From Calliopum simillimum (taxonomy: Eukaryota; Arthropoda; Insecta; Diptera; Lauxaniidae), in assembly GCA_951812925.1 (NCBI GenBank), contig OX638371.1, forward strand, positions 82,903,697 through 82,967,696: 64,000 nt of DNA. The letters are read 5' to 3'. How positions within the stretch are numbered: position 1 is the stretch's first letter; the number at the start of each line of letters is the position of its first letter. Position numbers and translations under genes: made by a program. The notes under the pieces are model-generated. The model did no database searches and had not been told where the DNA came from. It saw nothing but the letters and a program-made list of their open reading frames with translations. Shown here piece after piece: positions 35,401 through 45,200 of the stretch.

Positions 35401-38137
35401 TTCACTGAATAAGCAAGAATTTGATGATGTAGAATGTTTATTATATCGTCTGGCATTACAACAACCCGAATAGTATTTAGCTACACCATTCAGTGGTATA
35501 AGTTTTACTCAAATGGAATCATTGAATCGGCTGGAAAAGGGAGTCAAAGTTTTCTGCTTGCGTATTCATATTATATATGTAGATGTGTTTTTTCAATTAC
35601 CTCATAGCCTTCATCTGACCTCTCCTGAAAATGATAAAAAAAAATTTTCTTGTAGTTGTCAAGCAAGTTTTGCGAATTCAATGTGTTTCTACCCTATATG
35701 TATATCTAAATGGTGTTTTTATTGTTTTTTAGACCAGAAATTGATTTACCACGGCTAGGTGGAGCAGATTTTGCTTTTAGGGATATCACCGGCGCAATTT
35801 CTTCTGAATAGGTATCTGGGTTGTTTTTAGTTTTTCTGGTTTTTTAATTTATATTGGAAGATGGTGTATTGAATCTGAAGATCTCCAGATACCAATTCAG
35901 AAGAAAACGCGAGGGTGATACAGCAATACATTTTTTTTTGTAATTTTGTTGGTGTTTTACATAAACATAATGAGCAGAAAGCTTAAATCAACAATGTCAT
36001 CTGATCCATGCTTGTTGTTAGTAAATGATATCTTCACTTAAATACTAAAACTAGGTAATTCCAATTTTCTAGTTTGGAAATAATTCGATTTCAAGATTTT
36101 TACAATTTGAATTTGCACTAAATTTTCGTATGACTTTGTAATGGTGGCAAAGCCATGAAGAATATCATGGACCACTTATCACGAGCATGATAATTAGAGA
36201 GTTACCTAATTGTAGTACTAAGTTGAAGATAACTAAATAGTTATACTGCATGTCATGTGTGCTTTGTCAAAGCGCTTTGTTGGTTTATGTTTGGTAAGGC
36301 GGAAACTGATTCGTTTGCCATTCAAAAGAAAGATTTAACGTAGTTTTAAATAAAATGGTGTATTGTACTTTGTGTAAAATTCTTTGTAATCTAGGAAATG
36401 TGTCATGATTTTGAATTTACCATGGTATCGTCAAAAAAGGAATCGTCCTGAAAATAAATAAATAAATTAAAATTTTTTTGATAATTTTATATTGAACTAA
36501 TTAAACAGTCATTTTTGCAATTTTTCAACAACAGACGAAAGCAAGTGTTAACATGGAAATTGATTACATATGTTTCGGCTACTTCCACATACATATTTAT
36601 ATATTTTCATATATAAACATGTATATAGCCTCATCAGATCAGTTTTAGTTAAATCTTGCCAGAAACCGTACTCGAACCCGTGACTCCGGTTTTCTAATGA
36701 AAGAGAACGCGGTGCTTAAGCGATTGTGCTATAGGCCACGAGTAAACTCTCTGAGCAGGATCGCCATTATGCATAACTCATAAGGCTCACTAGCGCCGTC
36801 TGTTGTGAAAAATTGCCAAATTGTTAGTTGGTAACACACTCTGGTTTTGAGACATGCTACGCTAGCTACAATTAAAACCTACAAGGGCGGATTTGTTTTC
36901 CACATACAATGCAGGCTCTCGAAATTACGAGAATTTTAATGATAGATAGGCAGGTTCCCCTAGATAAATTATGAAGTTAGTTTATTGACTGTTTTTTATT
37001 GCTTGTATAGTACTAATGAAAGTACCAACGCGCTTTTTCTAAATTGAAGTATGATAATTTTATATTGAACTAATTAAACAGCCATTTTTGCAATTTTTCA
37101 ACAACAGACGAAAGCAAGTGTTAACATGGAAATTGATTACATATGTTTCGGCTACTTCCACATACATATTTATATATTTTCATATATAAACATGTATATA
37201 GCCTCATCAGATCAGTTTTAGTTAAATCTTGCCAGAAACCGTACTCGAACCCGTGACTCCGGTTTTCTAATGAAAGAGAACGCGGTGCTTAAGCGATTGT
37301 GCTATAGGCCACGAGTAAACTCTCTGAGCAGGATCGCCATTATGCATAACTCATAAGGCTCACTAGCGCCGTCTGTTGTGAAAAATTGCCAAATTGTTAG
37401 TTGGTAACACACTCTGGTTTTGAGACATGCTACGCTAGCTACAATTAAAACCTACAAGGGCGGATTTGTTTTCATTAAAATTCTCGTAATTTCGAGAGCC
37501 TGCATTGTATGTGGAAAACAAATCCGCCCTTGTAGGTTTTAATTGTAGCTAGCGTAGCATGTCTCAAAACCAGAGTGTGTTACCAACTAACAATTTGGCA
37601 ATTTTTCACAACAGACGGCGCTAGTGAGCCTTATGAGTTATGCATAATGGCGATCCTGCTCAGAGAGTTTACTCGTGGCCTATAGCACAATCGCTTAAGC
37701 ACCGCGTTCTCTTTCATTAGAAAACCGGAGTCACGGGATCGAGTACGGTTTCTGGCAAGATTTAACTAAAACTGATCTGATGAGGCTATATACATGTTTA
37801 TATATGAAAATATATAAATATGTATGTGGAAGTAGCCGAAACATATGTAATCAATTTCCATGTTAACACTTGCTTTCGTCTGTTGTTGAAAAATTGCAAA
37901 AATGACTGTTTAATTAGTTCAATATAAAATTATCATACTTCAATTTAGAAAAAGCGCGTTGGTACTTTCATTAGTTACTATACAAGCAATAAAAAACAGT
38001 CAATAAACTAACTTCTTAAAATTTTTTTTTTAAGAACATACTTAAAATAAATTTGTTAATAAAAAAATCTGACAAAAATCATTTTACTTACCATAGTTTA
38101 GTAATTCGGTTTTGTCCTCGGTTTATGTCCAATTATC
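23067..38137 (-). CDS. Gene B: acidic microexon gene, paralogue of gene C
   Basis: Unrecognised minus-strand gene. From 5' to 3': leader exon 38137-38092 (ends in ATG), then coding exons 36447-36421, 35624-35601, 34520-34497, 33670-33623, 32793-32746, 30440-30411, 30335-30279, 29751-29692, 28547-28521, 27527-27474, 26917-26870, 25633-25478 and terminal exon 23471-23067. All coding exons are phase 0 and multiples of three; the exons listed sum to about 335 codons. The N-terminal two-thirds is rich in Asp, Glu, Tyr, Ser and scattered Cys; the C-terminal 134 residues are Pro/Arg/Gln-rich. Gene C has the same terminal exon, the same type of preceding 52/54-codon acidic exon and related microexons, so the two are tandem duplicates. 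No signal peptide is seen; the start codon choice (ATG at the end of the leader exon) is tentative. Function unknown; an extracellular or effector-like role is only an analogy to other microexon families. Confidence 0.72.
23757..23930. other. Unidentified GC-richer fragment with open frames
   Basis: Both strands read open for about 50 codons (minus: VTRRWLKEPDPQC...; plus: FIEHFEDALDNF...). Not present in the gene C counterpart intron, so probably an inserted retroelement or gene piece. I cannot name it. Confidence 0.3.
23999..24563. mobile_element. 565-bp hairpin element
   Basis: ACAGTCCTGC and GCAGGACTGT at the ends; arms match over about 250 bp (GACGTGATGGAGCAAAT and complement), centre near 24290. 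Confidence 0.7.
25478..25633 (-). CDS. Gene B acidic exon (156 nt, 52 codons)
   Basis: Acceptor TATTAATAG, donor GTAAGG, open in phase 0. The composition is almost only Glu, Asp, Tyr, Cys, Gln and Pro, with repeats such as EECDEPEYQDE. The counterpart is 42879-43040 in gene C. The flanking introns of the two are also alike (both carry ...AAGTTTTGGCCAT... on the plus strand just right of the exon). Confidence 0.78.
26870..26917 (-). CDS. Gene B microexon ASRAHRCMDCMNPARN (48 nt)
   Basis: Acceptor ATTTTTATAG, donor GTGAGT, 16 codons in phase 0. It has a C-x2-C pair and is unusually basic for gene B. Confidence 0.65.
27059..27203. mobile_element. Short hairpin MITE, GTTAAATATCAAAAC family
   Basis: Ends TGTGTTGTTAAATATCA and TGATATTTAACGACACA. 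Relatives at 43181-43300 and a fragment near 25690-25745. Confidence 0.6.
27474..27527 (-). CDS. Gene B microexon HYCPRHADIPDREIDDIR (54 nt)
   Basis: Acceptor GCCTTTGAATCAG, donor GTAATT, 18 codons in phase 0. The decamer minisatellite 27623-27815 lies in the preceding intron. Confidence 0.62.
27623..27815. repeat. Minisatellite, 10-bp unit AATAATAATA
   Basis: About 19 units, almost perfect, with a few substitutions at the right end. Confidence 0.9.
27831..28157. mobile_element. Hairpin MITE, TGTAATCCGTGTGG family, copy 1
   Basis: CCTGTTCTGTAATCCGTG and reverse complement at the right. The interior pairs AAAAAGTAAC... with its complement. Copy 2 is at 33812-34193. Confidence 0.7.
28521..28547 (-). 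CDS. Gene B microexon YDPNRLGFP (27 nt)
   Basis: Acceptor TTACCATTAG, donor GTAAGT, 9 codons in phase 0. No counterpart was seen in gene C. Confidence 0.6.
28671..28840. mobile_element. 170-bp MITE, GCAAGTCC family
   Basis: TGGGGCAAGTCCAAAACG and its reverse complement. Related interiors at 33732-34343 and 38694-38964. Confidence 0.65.
29320..29690. repeat. Degenerate ~170-bp tandem intron repeat
   Basis: Units share AGTAATG-A--AGTGTTTGC, TTGATTGAGT and GCTATGCTATG. Another copy at 44425-44530 in gene C. Confidence 0.5.
29692..29751 (-). CDS. Gene B microexon TTCEDDEVFEDNDESSYYLE (60 nt)
   Basis: Acceptor TTATTTTCAG/ACGACG, donor GAG/GTAATT, 20 codons in phase 0. Counterpart of gene C exon 44937-44978 (TTYDDDD...). 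The intron downstream (29530-29690) also matches sequence near 44425-44530. Confidence 0.72.
30279..30335 (-). CDS. Gene B DT-type microexon DTAGSDGLDWDVSSIHGGD (57 nt)
   Basis: Acceptor TCTGTCAAAAG/GATACA, donor GTAAGT, 19 codons in phase 0. It lies 75 nt after the SGC-type exon. Confidence 0.7.
30411..30440 (-). CDS. Gene B SGC-type microexon SGCYDTCELD (30 nt)
   Basis: Acceptor TTATTTTTCAG, donor GTAAGT, 10 codons in phase 0 with two Cys. It is the only intact member of a type that has two dead copies in the window. Confidence 0.7.
30441..31640. other. Gene B intron: repeat fragments
   Basis: 30525-30720 is a repeat shared with 36040-36200. 31345-31410 is a Tc1-like fragment (TACAGTGATAAAAAAATG and ATGAAATGCTCCATAAATA). 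Nothing else is assignable. Confidence 0.4.
31643..32717. mobile_element. ~1.1-kb element with CACAGTGCGAAATTT ends
   Basis: Inverted ends TTTTCCCCGCTGCACAGTG and CACTGTGCGCTGGGAAA. No protein and no clear target duplication. The class is uncertain. Confidence 0.5.
32746..32793 (-). CDS. Gene B DT-type microexon DTTADESDFEEYSTFD (48 nt)
   Basis: Unusual acceptor TTTGTCAAAAG/GATACA, donor GTAAGT, 16 acidic codons in phase 0. DT-type copies also occur at 30279, 50267 and 53196. Confidence 0.7.
32867..32897 (-). pseudogene. Dead SGC-type microexon, donor lost
   Basis: Resembles the intact exon 30411-30440 (starts TCAGGTTG after a TAG acceptor), but the donor GTAAGT has become TTAAGT and the frame has drifted. 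The copy at 50398-50422 in gene C shares the same TTAAGT change. Confidence 0.6.
33623..33670 (-). CDS. Gene B DT-type microexon HSTPHRSQMDVMDATF (48 nt)
   Basis: Acceptor GTCTTTGTCTTAAG, donor GTAAGT, 16 codons in phase 0. A diverged member of the DT-type family: same length, same intron flank (a run like GACAAAGACAA on the plus strand), and SQMD matching SQLD of exon 50267-50314. Confidence 0.65.
33732..34343. mobile_element. MITE, GCAAGTCC family, with nested hairpin MITE
   Basis: AAATAGTGGTGCAAGTCC and its near-complement at 34326-34343. The hairpin 33812-34193 is inserted within it. Confidence 0.65.
33812..34193. mobile_element. Hairpin MITE, TGTAATCCGTGTGG family, copy 2
   Basis: CTGTTCTGTAATCCGCGTGG and complement at the right; alignable to copy 1 throughout. 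Confidence 0.7.
34497..34520 (-). CDS. Gene B YE-type microexon PSSICEYE (24 nt)
   Basis: Acceptor TATCATTTTCAG and donor TATGAG/GTAATT, identical in type to exon 35601-35624. Eight codons in phase 0. Confidence 0.65.
34997..35300. repeat. Dispersed dipteran repeat with TTAGG run
   Basis: Starts TAGGTTAGGTTAGATTAGG followed by GGTGGCGGCAATATTGCC and GACCGCAACGGTCC. This phrase is familiar as a widespread fly repeat, but the family name is not certain. Confidence 0.45.
35601..35624 (-). CDS. Gene B YE-type microexon ERSDEGYE (24 nt)
   Basis: Acceptor TATCATTTTCAG, donor sequence TATGAG/GTAATT. The same acceptor context and final TATGAG occur at 34497-34520 and 44937-44978, marking a duplicated exon type. 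Confidence 0.65.
36421..36447 (-). CDS. Gene B microexon DDSFFDDTM (27 nt)
   Basis: Acceptor TTATTTTCAG, donor GTAAAT, 9 codons in phase 0. Acidic. Confidence 0.6.
36480..36941 (-). repeat. tRNA-like repeat, copy 1 (full)
   Basis: About 462 bp. On the minus strand GTGGCCTATAGCACAATC (A-box-like) is followed some 45 bp later by GGGTTCGAGTACGG (B-box-like, GGTTCGA). This suggests a tRNA-derived SINE-like unit. Copies 2 and 3 lie at 37053 and 37473. Confidence 0.6.
37053..37473 (-). repeat. tRNA-like repeat, copy 2 (end truncated)
   Basis: Same orientation as copy 1, with B-box GGGTTCGAG intact, but lacks the terminal ~40 bp present in copies 1 and 3. Confidence 0.6.
37473..37934 (+). repeat. 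tRNA-like repeat, copy 3 (inverted, full)
   Basis: Reads forward. Its B-box is GGGATCGAG where copies 1 and 2 have GGGTTCGAG, a change expected to weaken Pol III promoter function. Confidence 0.6.
38092..38137 (-). CDS. Gene B putative leader exon ending in ATG (46 nt)
   Basis: Acceptor AAATTTTAG, donor GTAAGT with the exon ending ...AACTATG. All three frames contain a stop except for the final ATG, which would sit directly before the phase-0 exon at 36421-36447. That makes it a plausible 5' UTR exon supplying the start codon. An additional non-coding exon ending at a GTAAGT donor near 39304 could lie upstream. Confidence 0.4.
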
Positions 38138-38693
38138 CTAAAATTTGTATAAAAAACCAATAAATAACGCTATCTTCTTTGGGTGTTTTCTTCTAGGGGA
38201 GGGAAGTAGCCGTCCAGTTGAGCGGCCAACGCATGGTTTCGGTATTGATAAACAGTGTATTGTCGGTTTTTGTAGAGTGGACAATCAGTTTTCTAGGGTG
38301 GTTAGTGACAATTCTTGCCCTCCTTATATTTAGCTATTTATTTAGTTATCTAGAGTTATTCTAGTCTTATTAATGGCGAAATTCATATAAAAGGGTTCTC
38401 AGCACCAAATTTTTATACTCTGGACTTTCAAAAATGACATGCATCGCGAGGAGATGCGTATGTGATCTCAGTTAACGGATGTTCAAATCATTAATAAACT
38501 GTCAAAGGAACACTTAGCTGAATCTAAAGCCACTTTTATAATCAGCTGTTCGGTATGGCTAACGAGATCCATAATATTATATCTATGTATTGTAACGGAC
38601 GAAGTGGTTAGGGACACCAATGCAAATCTGCTGTTAAATATAGGAGAAGTGCGATCTACTACTAAGTAGGAAAAATTTTCAATAAAGCGTGTT

Positions 38694-38964
38694 AACAATT
38701 GAGAAGTGGCCGTACCAAAGGGCCTAAGTACCATTTAGAGGCAAAAGTAATGTCATACTTTTTATGTGCCCAATTGTCTGTTATTTGACTGTTATACTTT
38801 TTTCAACATAATGACATCAATTTCACAATATCAAGAAAATTTTTTGTGAAAACAGAAAACAATTTTATTAATTTCTAACAAAATGCCACCCGTTTCATCT
38901 TATGACACTACTTTTGCCTCGAAATGGTACTTAGGCCCTTTGGTACGGCCACTCCTCAATTGTT
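38694..38964. mobile_element. 271-bp hairpin MITE
   Basis: AACAATTGAGAAGTGGCCG and complement at the right; AAGGGCCTAAGTACC arms. The interior resembles the GCAAGTCC family. Confidence 0.65.
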
Positions 38965-40109
38965 GAAATAAGAACTACAACAAACGGAGAAGTATTCGAG
39001 AGATTGAAAGTCGCCATGTACTTAAAATGGATCAGTTGTATGTAATATGAAACTCGTTGGTTCCTTTCGTGGAGATTGTGCCGCGTATTACCCTTGTCAA
39101 ATCAGGTCCTTCGTGAAGTTTAAATATTTCAATTCGTAGATTAACTTACTAGAGTAGTCAGTGAAACTTTTTTTTTTTTGGTTATACTACTTTCAGTTAA
39201 AAACTCCTTTGTCAAAAAATCATTGCTTTTATAAAGTCTCAATAAAGAATTCAATTCAATTCAATCAAAAGACTTTAGAGACTTGAAAATAGAATTAACT
39301 TACCAGTTATTCAGTTTCGTGATAGTCACTTGCTCCTGCTCCTAAGTACTTATGTATGCTACAATTCAGCAAATCATTCCATAAAACAATTTAAAGTTAT
39401 GCTGTAACTATACGATTCCGATCTAGATAATATTGCAAAATTATTTAGTTAACTGTAATTTAGAAAAATAAGCTTTCTTTTTAAAACATTTATGAATTTA
39501 GAGTATTTTTTTTTTTGGAAAAAATTTAGTGAAAAAATTTTGAAAAGTTTGAATTAAACAATTTATAAAAAAAAATGTAATGACATTTCTAAAAATATCA
39601 AAGTAATGTTCGAAAAAGTAAAAAATCAACTATAAAATTGTGACAATTTAAATAAACAAAGGGTGATTAAGAATAACTCAAAAGATGTTTTTCCTTTTTT
39701 GTTCAGAGTAGAGCTCCGTTCCAAAACAAAGTTACCTTTTGTTACCTAAAGTTGACTAAGATGAGCCTTAACCACGAAAAAGACTTATCCGACACGATTT
39801 CAGATTTCCACCTTTTGATAGAAATCAGAAGCTTGCATCCAAACGCATCTTCCCTTCAAATTTTATAATACTGTTGAATGTACCATTACGAAGTTATAGC
39901 GAAAGCATACCACAGTTTTATTTTTCACGTTTTGGAGCCAAAAGCAAGAAAACATCACCGTACGGGGATGGAAATCGAAACACGGGTGTTTTTTTAAGTT
40001 GCTGATTACAAATCTGTGGTCAACCCAATATGACGGCATCTATTTTCAAATATTATCTGAATGACAAGAAATTCGATATTCGAGTGTTTTAACAGATCAT
40101 CATATGGGC
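38965..40109. other. Intergenic DNA between genes B and C
   Basis: A GTAAGT donor on the minus strand at about 39298-39303 could end a non-coding first exon of gene B (39304 to about 39350). The rest is unassigned, retroelement-like around 39700-40000. Confidence 0.35.
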
Positions 40110-40283
40110 ATAAAAAAGATGCGAGCGTACCTGGAGAGATACTCGTTTAATGTAGTTACCGATCACGTCTCCCTCAAGTAGAAAATTCGATAGTGGGTCC
40201 ATCGGGCCGCATCGCATGCTGGACACTAGAGTCATAGCAATATACGTTCGGTCTACAATACAGCAGATGTTCTTTCGCGCTAG
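40110..40283 (+). pseudogene. Ty3/gypsy pol fragment (RNase H region)
   Basis: Reads KKMRAYLERYSF, then VVTDHVSLK, a stop, then NTADVLSR in another frame. These match the RT/RNase H junction (TDH-SL, ADxLSR) of gypsy-type elements. Broken by several stops; no other gypsy domain was recognised. Confidence 0.6.
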
Positions 40284-40365
40284 GCACTAGAGAGACTATA
40301 AATCACGGATGTCCAGTAAATAATCCGGAAGCATCCAGACTACGTTATAGATAAAAGTAATCTCT

Positions 40366-41005
40366 ACACAGAGCGAAGAAAAAAAGCATAACTGGCGTTG
40401 TTAAATGAGTTTCTACCACGTTCGTGATTATTTTAACTACGTTTCGTTGCTGATTTGGATTTAACAACGCTTGGAGCTCACATTTGTATGATGCGTTGTT
40501 AAATCACTTACGAACGTGTTGTTTAATCAAAATCAGTCACGAAACGTAGATAAAACACTAACGAAGCGTTGTTAAACTCAAATCAGCAACGAAACGTAGT
40601 TAAAAAAACCACGAAACTTGGTTAAATCCAAATCAGCCAACTTCACAATAATGATGGCCCTGGCTGAGTTGCTAACATCCACATCTATAACATGACAGGT
40701 TTCAGGTTGAAATCTCCCCAATATCAATACAAAAAATTTTTGTTTAAAGAAAAAATTTAAATTTAAAAAAGAAAATAATGTCAGTTTCATTGGCGTTGAC
40801 AGGAAAAAATTAAAATTAAAAATTAATTCAAAAATTGTTTTTTTTTTTTTGGATTTTATTTAGCAACGCGTGTTGTTAAATCACTCACAAACGTAGTTGA
40901 AACCCATTTAGCAACGCGCGTTGTTAAAACTGCCGCAAACGAGGCATGTTCAAAACTTGGATCGCCACGTTTCTGTCATTTTTGACAATATTGTTTTCTC
41001 TGTGT
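40366..41005. mobile_element. Element with reiterated GTTGTTAAA / ACGTAGTTAAA motifs
   Basis: Ends ACACAGAGCGAAGAA and TTTTCTCTGTGT. The motif family (C)AACGAAACGTAGTTAAA and GCGTTGTTAAA repeats about ten times in both orientations. It splits another repeat whose pieces match 36230-36340 in inverted order. Confidence 0.5.
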
Positions 41006-41399
41006 AAGTTAAATCTTTCATTTGAATGGCAAACCGAATCGGTTTGTTCCTTACCAAACATAAATCAACAAAACGCTGTGACCAAGCGTACATGGCATGC
41101 AGTAAAACCATTTAGATATCATTAGCTTAATACTTTAATAAGGTAACTCATTACAACACTTATCATCCTTGGGCTATGTGGCCTATGATATTCTCTAGGT
41201 CAATATTTTTTGAGATCAGGTCAAAATTTAAAAAATTCTGCATCTTGAGAAGGCAGAATTTTTAGTCGAGAAACGAAAACGCTATAAGCCTTCTTGAGGA
41301 ACAGGATTTGTAATAATTTCAAATTGGTGATGGTGATTTGTTTTTCAACTACACAAGTACAAAAGAAATTTTATGAGAACTATTCCATTCTGATGAATC

Positions 41400-41810
41400 A
41401 TTGCCTAACAGAATGTTCGTATTAATAAAATATTTATTTTTAGTGAATATATTCAAATTATTTTTCAAATAAATTTACAAATGTTTGTGCACTAAATACA
41501 ATTTGCTTAGACCTAAGGACTAGAACTGGAATTTAAAATATCTTGTTCGTTTTCTTCTTTCAAACTGGAATTGCAATTTAGTAAAACTTAAAAATAAAAA
41601 TCATTTTACAAATACATCATAATACGTAAGATTGTTATCGAAAGCAAGCTTTTGCTGAAGAGTACACCCAGTTTGGAATATTTTTTGTGGGTTCCATGCT
41701 GCCAACCATCTTAACTTCTGCACTGCATAAAATGTGATTAGTTCTGGATAAGTCAAAATTAGTAAAATTCAAACTAACACTTTTTAGTTACTTTAATTTG
41801 CGTGTCATAA
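41400..41810 (-). other. Gene C 3' UTR, duplicated with gene B
   Basis: Near-identical to 22650-23066, with the same possible UTR intron (donor GTTAGT here against GTAAGT in gene B). Confidence 0.7.
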
Positions 41811-42215
41811 CTAACAATACTCAGGGTCATTTGTATCATTGAGCGCAAGTCTTCTCGGTGGAGGAGCATGAGGGTGAGCTACTCGTCTGTAACCGGATAT
41901 TATTGGATAATAATTATCGTGTGGATCCCGTGCCTGCATATACTTTGGTGGTGTAGTGTATTGACTGAATTTCGCTGCCAATTGGCTTATTCTTGGTGCT
42001 ATTGGTCTTCCCAGAGGCACAGCAGGAATAATTAAATTTTGATTTGATGGAGCTGCTTGCTGATAAACTGGTGCTTGTGGATAATTGCCAAGATCCATTC
42101 CCCTTGGTCCTCTGTCTGCGTATGGACGATAGCTTTCCTTGAGACATGGTTCACGTAAAACATTCATTTCACATACTCTTCTTCTGGACTGTGGTGTAAG
42201 ATGGTAAGCTTCTGG
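41811..42215 (-). CDS. Gene C terminal exon (405 nt, 134 codons plus stop)
   Basis: Acceptor TCTCTACAG, then PEAYHLTPQSRRR in phase 0 and open to the stop. Same length as the gene B terminal exon. Shared blocks: ADRGPRGMDLGNYPQAPVYQ, PPKYMQARDPHDNY, AHPHAPPPRRLALNDTND. The differences are mostly substitutions, so the frame is under constraint. Confidence 0.82.
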   Translation of the reverse strand, partial: PEAYHLTPQSRRRVCEMNVLREPCLKESYRPYADRGPRGMDLGNYPQAPVYQQAAPSNQNLIIPAVPLGRPIAPRISQLAAKFSQYTTPPKYMQARDPHDNYYPIISGYRRVAHPHAPPPRRLALNDTNDPEYC

Positions 42216-45200
42216 CTGTAGAGAAAGAAAAAAGGGGGTAGTATGTTTGAGAGAAATATTGGAGAGGTAAACTTAGTGGGGGTCGGTGAACATTTTTTTT
42301 TCCTCTCCCGGCAACGAAGAATATTAAAGTGCTTGCTCACTCATTTTTTGTTAATTAAAATGATATTTTTTGTCCGACTAGTGTTATGCCCCAATATTTT
42401 TGTCCGACAATGTTACCACTTGATTTTGAATATTTTTATTGACTGATTCTGCAAAAATTGGCTCTGTGGTAATAAATTTTTTTATTTCGTAACTTTGGCA
42501 TACTCGGCATGTTCGACTCGTCAGACGCCCCAAAAGTTTTGTCAGACAGCATTTTTTATACTTTTAACATATTTAAAACTTTTGATTCGAATAAAAACCA
42601 AGGTTGTGTTCATACATTTTTTTCTAACCTGAAATCTATGATTTTGTTATAGCTTGAATGGTAAACGCCCCACCACCATACTTCCCCACTCTCAAAATTT
42701 TGTCCGACTCGACCTGTACATTAAATACGCGAAGTCTCAGAAGTGTGTTTATGAATCTTATGTTTGAACGCGGGCCCACGAACTATTAGTTATGATTATT
42801 TCGGTGAAAATGTTCTCTTGGAATTATTTTGAAGACAAATGAGTTTTGCTCACTTCTATGCTATAAAAGTTCCCTTACCTCATTACCACAAGAGACTTGT
42901 TCTGGCTCATAGCATTCTTCTTGCTCATCGTACTCTTCTCGCTCTGGTGTTTGATCACACTCTTCTTGATCTATTGGCTCATAGCAGCTCCCTTCTTGAT
43001 CTTCTGGCTCATAACATTGCCCTCTTGGATATTCTAGTTCCTGTTAATAAAAAAATTTTGTTTTTATTGAAGTCAATGAGCAATTACATCAACCTAAGTT
43101 TTGGCCATTAGATAAGAATAATTTTTACACTGAGGAATATAAAGTTTTAACATTTATCTACTTAATATCGTGGCGTCAATTGTGTCGTTAAATATCAAAA
43201 CTGCCTAAGTCCCACTGATTTCATTCAATTAATTTTAATTTATTTTATTTTCCCTACATATGAGAGAGGGGCCTAACCAGTTTTGATATTTAATGACACA
43301 ATTTTAAACTATCCTATCTTTTTTAATAATTTTTAGGAGAGCTAAAAAACAGCTCAGAACTCCGTTAACATTGAAGTCTGGAAAAATTTTTTTCTTCTAT
43401 TTTATAGGTCGTCATTTTGATTATACAAAAAATTTCTGCAAGCCTAAATAGTTGTGAAGTTTTGAGCTGTTTTTCACCCTTAGGCCAGATTTACGAAAGT
43501 ACAAATTTTCCAGTTTTACACTAATGTGATTATCTGTGGTGCTTAAAAATTTTTATTTTTTTTTTTTTTTTTGGGCTTAGATACGGTTCCAAAAATCGAC
43601 TTTTTTACGTTTTTCAATAACGAGGTCGGAAAAAAGATTTTTCACTCAGAAGCAAGGCATCTAACGAAAAAAATGTATACGGCAAAAAATGCTTAGAATT
43701 GTCAAAAAAACAGAATTTTTTGAGATTTTTATAATTTTTCAAAACTTGGTAAAAAAAATAAAAAAAAATTCGCAGAATTCTGAAAAAATTCACACCAAAC
43801 CTTTGAACAATTCTAAGCACTTTATGTTATATGAAATTTTTTCGTAGATGCCTTGCTTTTAAGTAGGCCTAGCATTTTGCTGACAAACGTGAGCTAAAAA
43901 CAGAAGCCCAGAACACAATTTGATAAATTTTTTGAAAAAATACAAAAAACAATTCCAAAAATTCTGAAAAATTCACACATACCTATTCCTTGCACAATTC
44001 TAAGCATTTTTTCCTTATACATTTTTTTCGTTAGCTGCCTTGCTTTTGAGTAAAAATTTGTGTTTTTTTTTTAGACCGCAAAATTGAAAAGCGTAAAAAA
44101 TTCGATTTTGGGATGCGAATATTATCTATATACGTATCCCAAAAAAAAATTTATAATATTTAAGCGCCAAAATTTTTGTAAGAACATCTTTATTTCTGAA
44201 GCACCCTTGGGCATCCATTTTGTAATGAAAAAAGTGACGACCAAAAAACCTGTTTTTTTAGCTAAAATGGGCCTTCAGTAGAATCGAACGTGCTCCATTA
44301 CGTGCAGGTATTGTTTTTAAGAGTCCCTCTAACTTTTGAGTCGGTTTCGGGATGGTTTTATTTTGCTTCATACAAAATCGAACCGGTCTAGCATACATGC
44401 TCTTCAAAATTAAAATTTGCGGTGTGTTTTCGGTTCAACCATTCGTAGGGTTTCATTGATGAGTTTTTGCTATGCTATGGGATGGTAGATTGAGCGGTGA
44501 TATGAGGTGAGGACGATTGTGCTTAGGTGTGGTGAAGTATGATAGGTATGGCGTGATATTGTAGGCATGATAAGTAAAGAGAGTGCATGGGTTTAAGATT
44601 TGAATGTGTGTATTTGAAGTGATATCATGTATATGAGATGCATTGTATTAGAGTGACCGGATATGTGCTTTCATAGTTTGTCCTTCTGTGTCATCATTAA
44701 TGAATTCAAAACGGCATGATTCATTCATGCTGATATTAATTCTTTTAAGTATATGATAGACAAAAATATAATTCTTAATATTTCAGATACAGATAAGCAA
44801 AAATTAGATGAAGGCGTTTAACCCGAATAGGAACGAATTTCAAAATATCAAATTTTTTTTTATTTTCCGCTTAAATGCACGTGTTAATTGCAAATTTTAA
44901 AGAAAACTTAGAGTTCCATATTGTTTTTTAAATTACCTCATAGTAATCTTCACAGGAATCATCGTCATCATACGTCGTCTGAAAATGATAAAAAAAATTA
45001 GTCACATTTAATTATTCAAATTGAAGTCGAAATTCGAAAAATCAAATTGTTGTTTTTGCACATTTGAAGGCCAAGTAATCCTCTCTGCCCCAATTCGACT
45101 TAAAAAAAGGTATTTGGACAATCCTAAAAGCTACTGGTGAGGGGTGGGAAGCGGTTATTAATATTTCGATTAGCCAAAAGATCAAAGTAATATAAAACAT

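Larger units (their letters stand above)
36973..38015. repeat. 1.04-kb near-perfect palindrome
   Basis: Left arm 36973-37473, right arm 37514-38015, spacer about 40 bp. The arms differ by an extra base and a few substitutions over 500 bp. Each arm holds one tRNA-like copy plus about 80 bp of flank. Confidence 0.85.

Noticed and set aside
41914..42147. Ser/Thr/Lys-rich 77-codon frame
   Set aside because: Shadow frame of the gene C terminal exon, whose own frame is supported by the paralogue.
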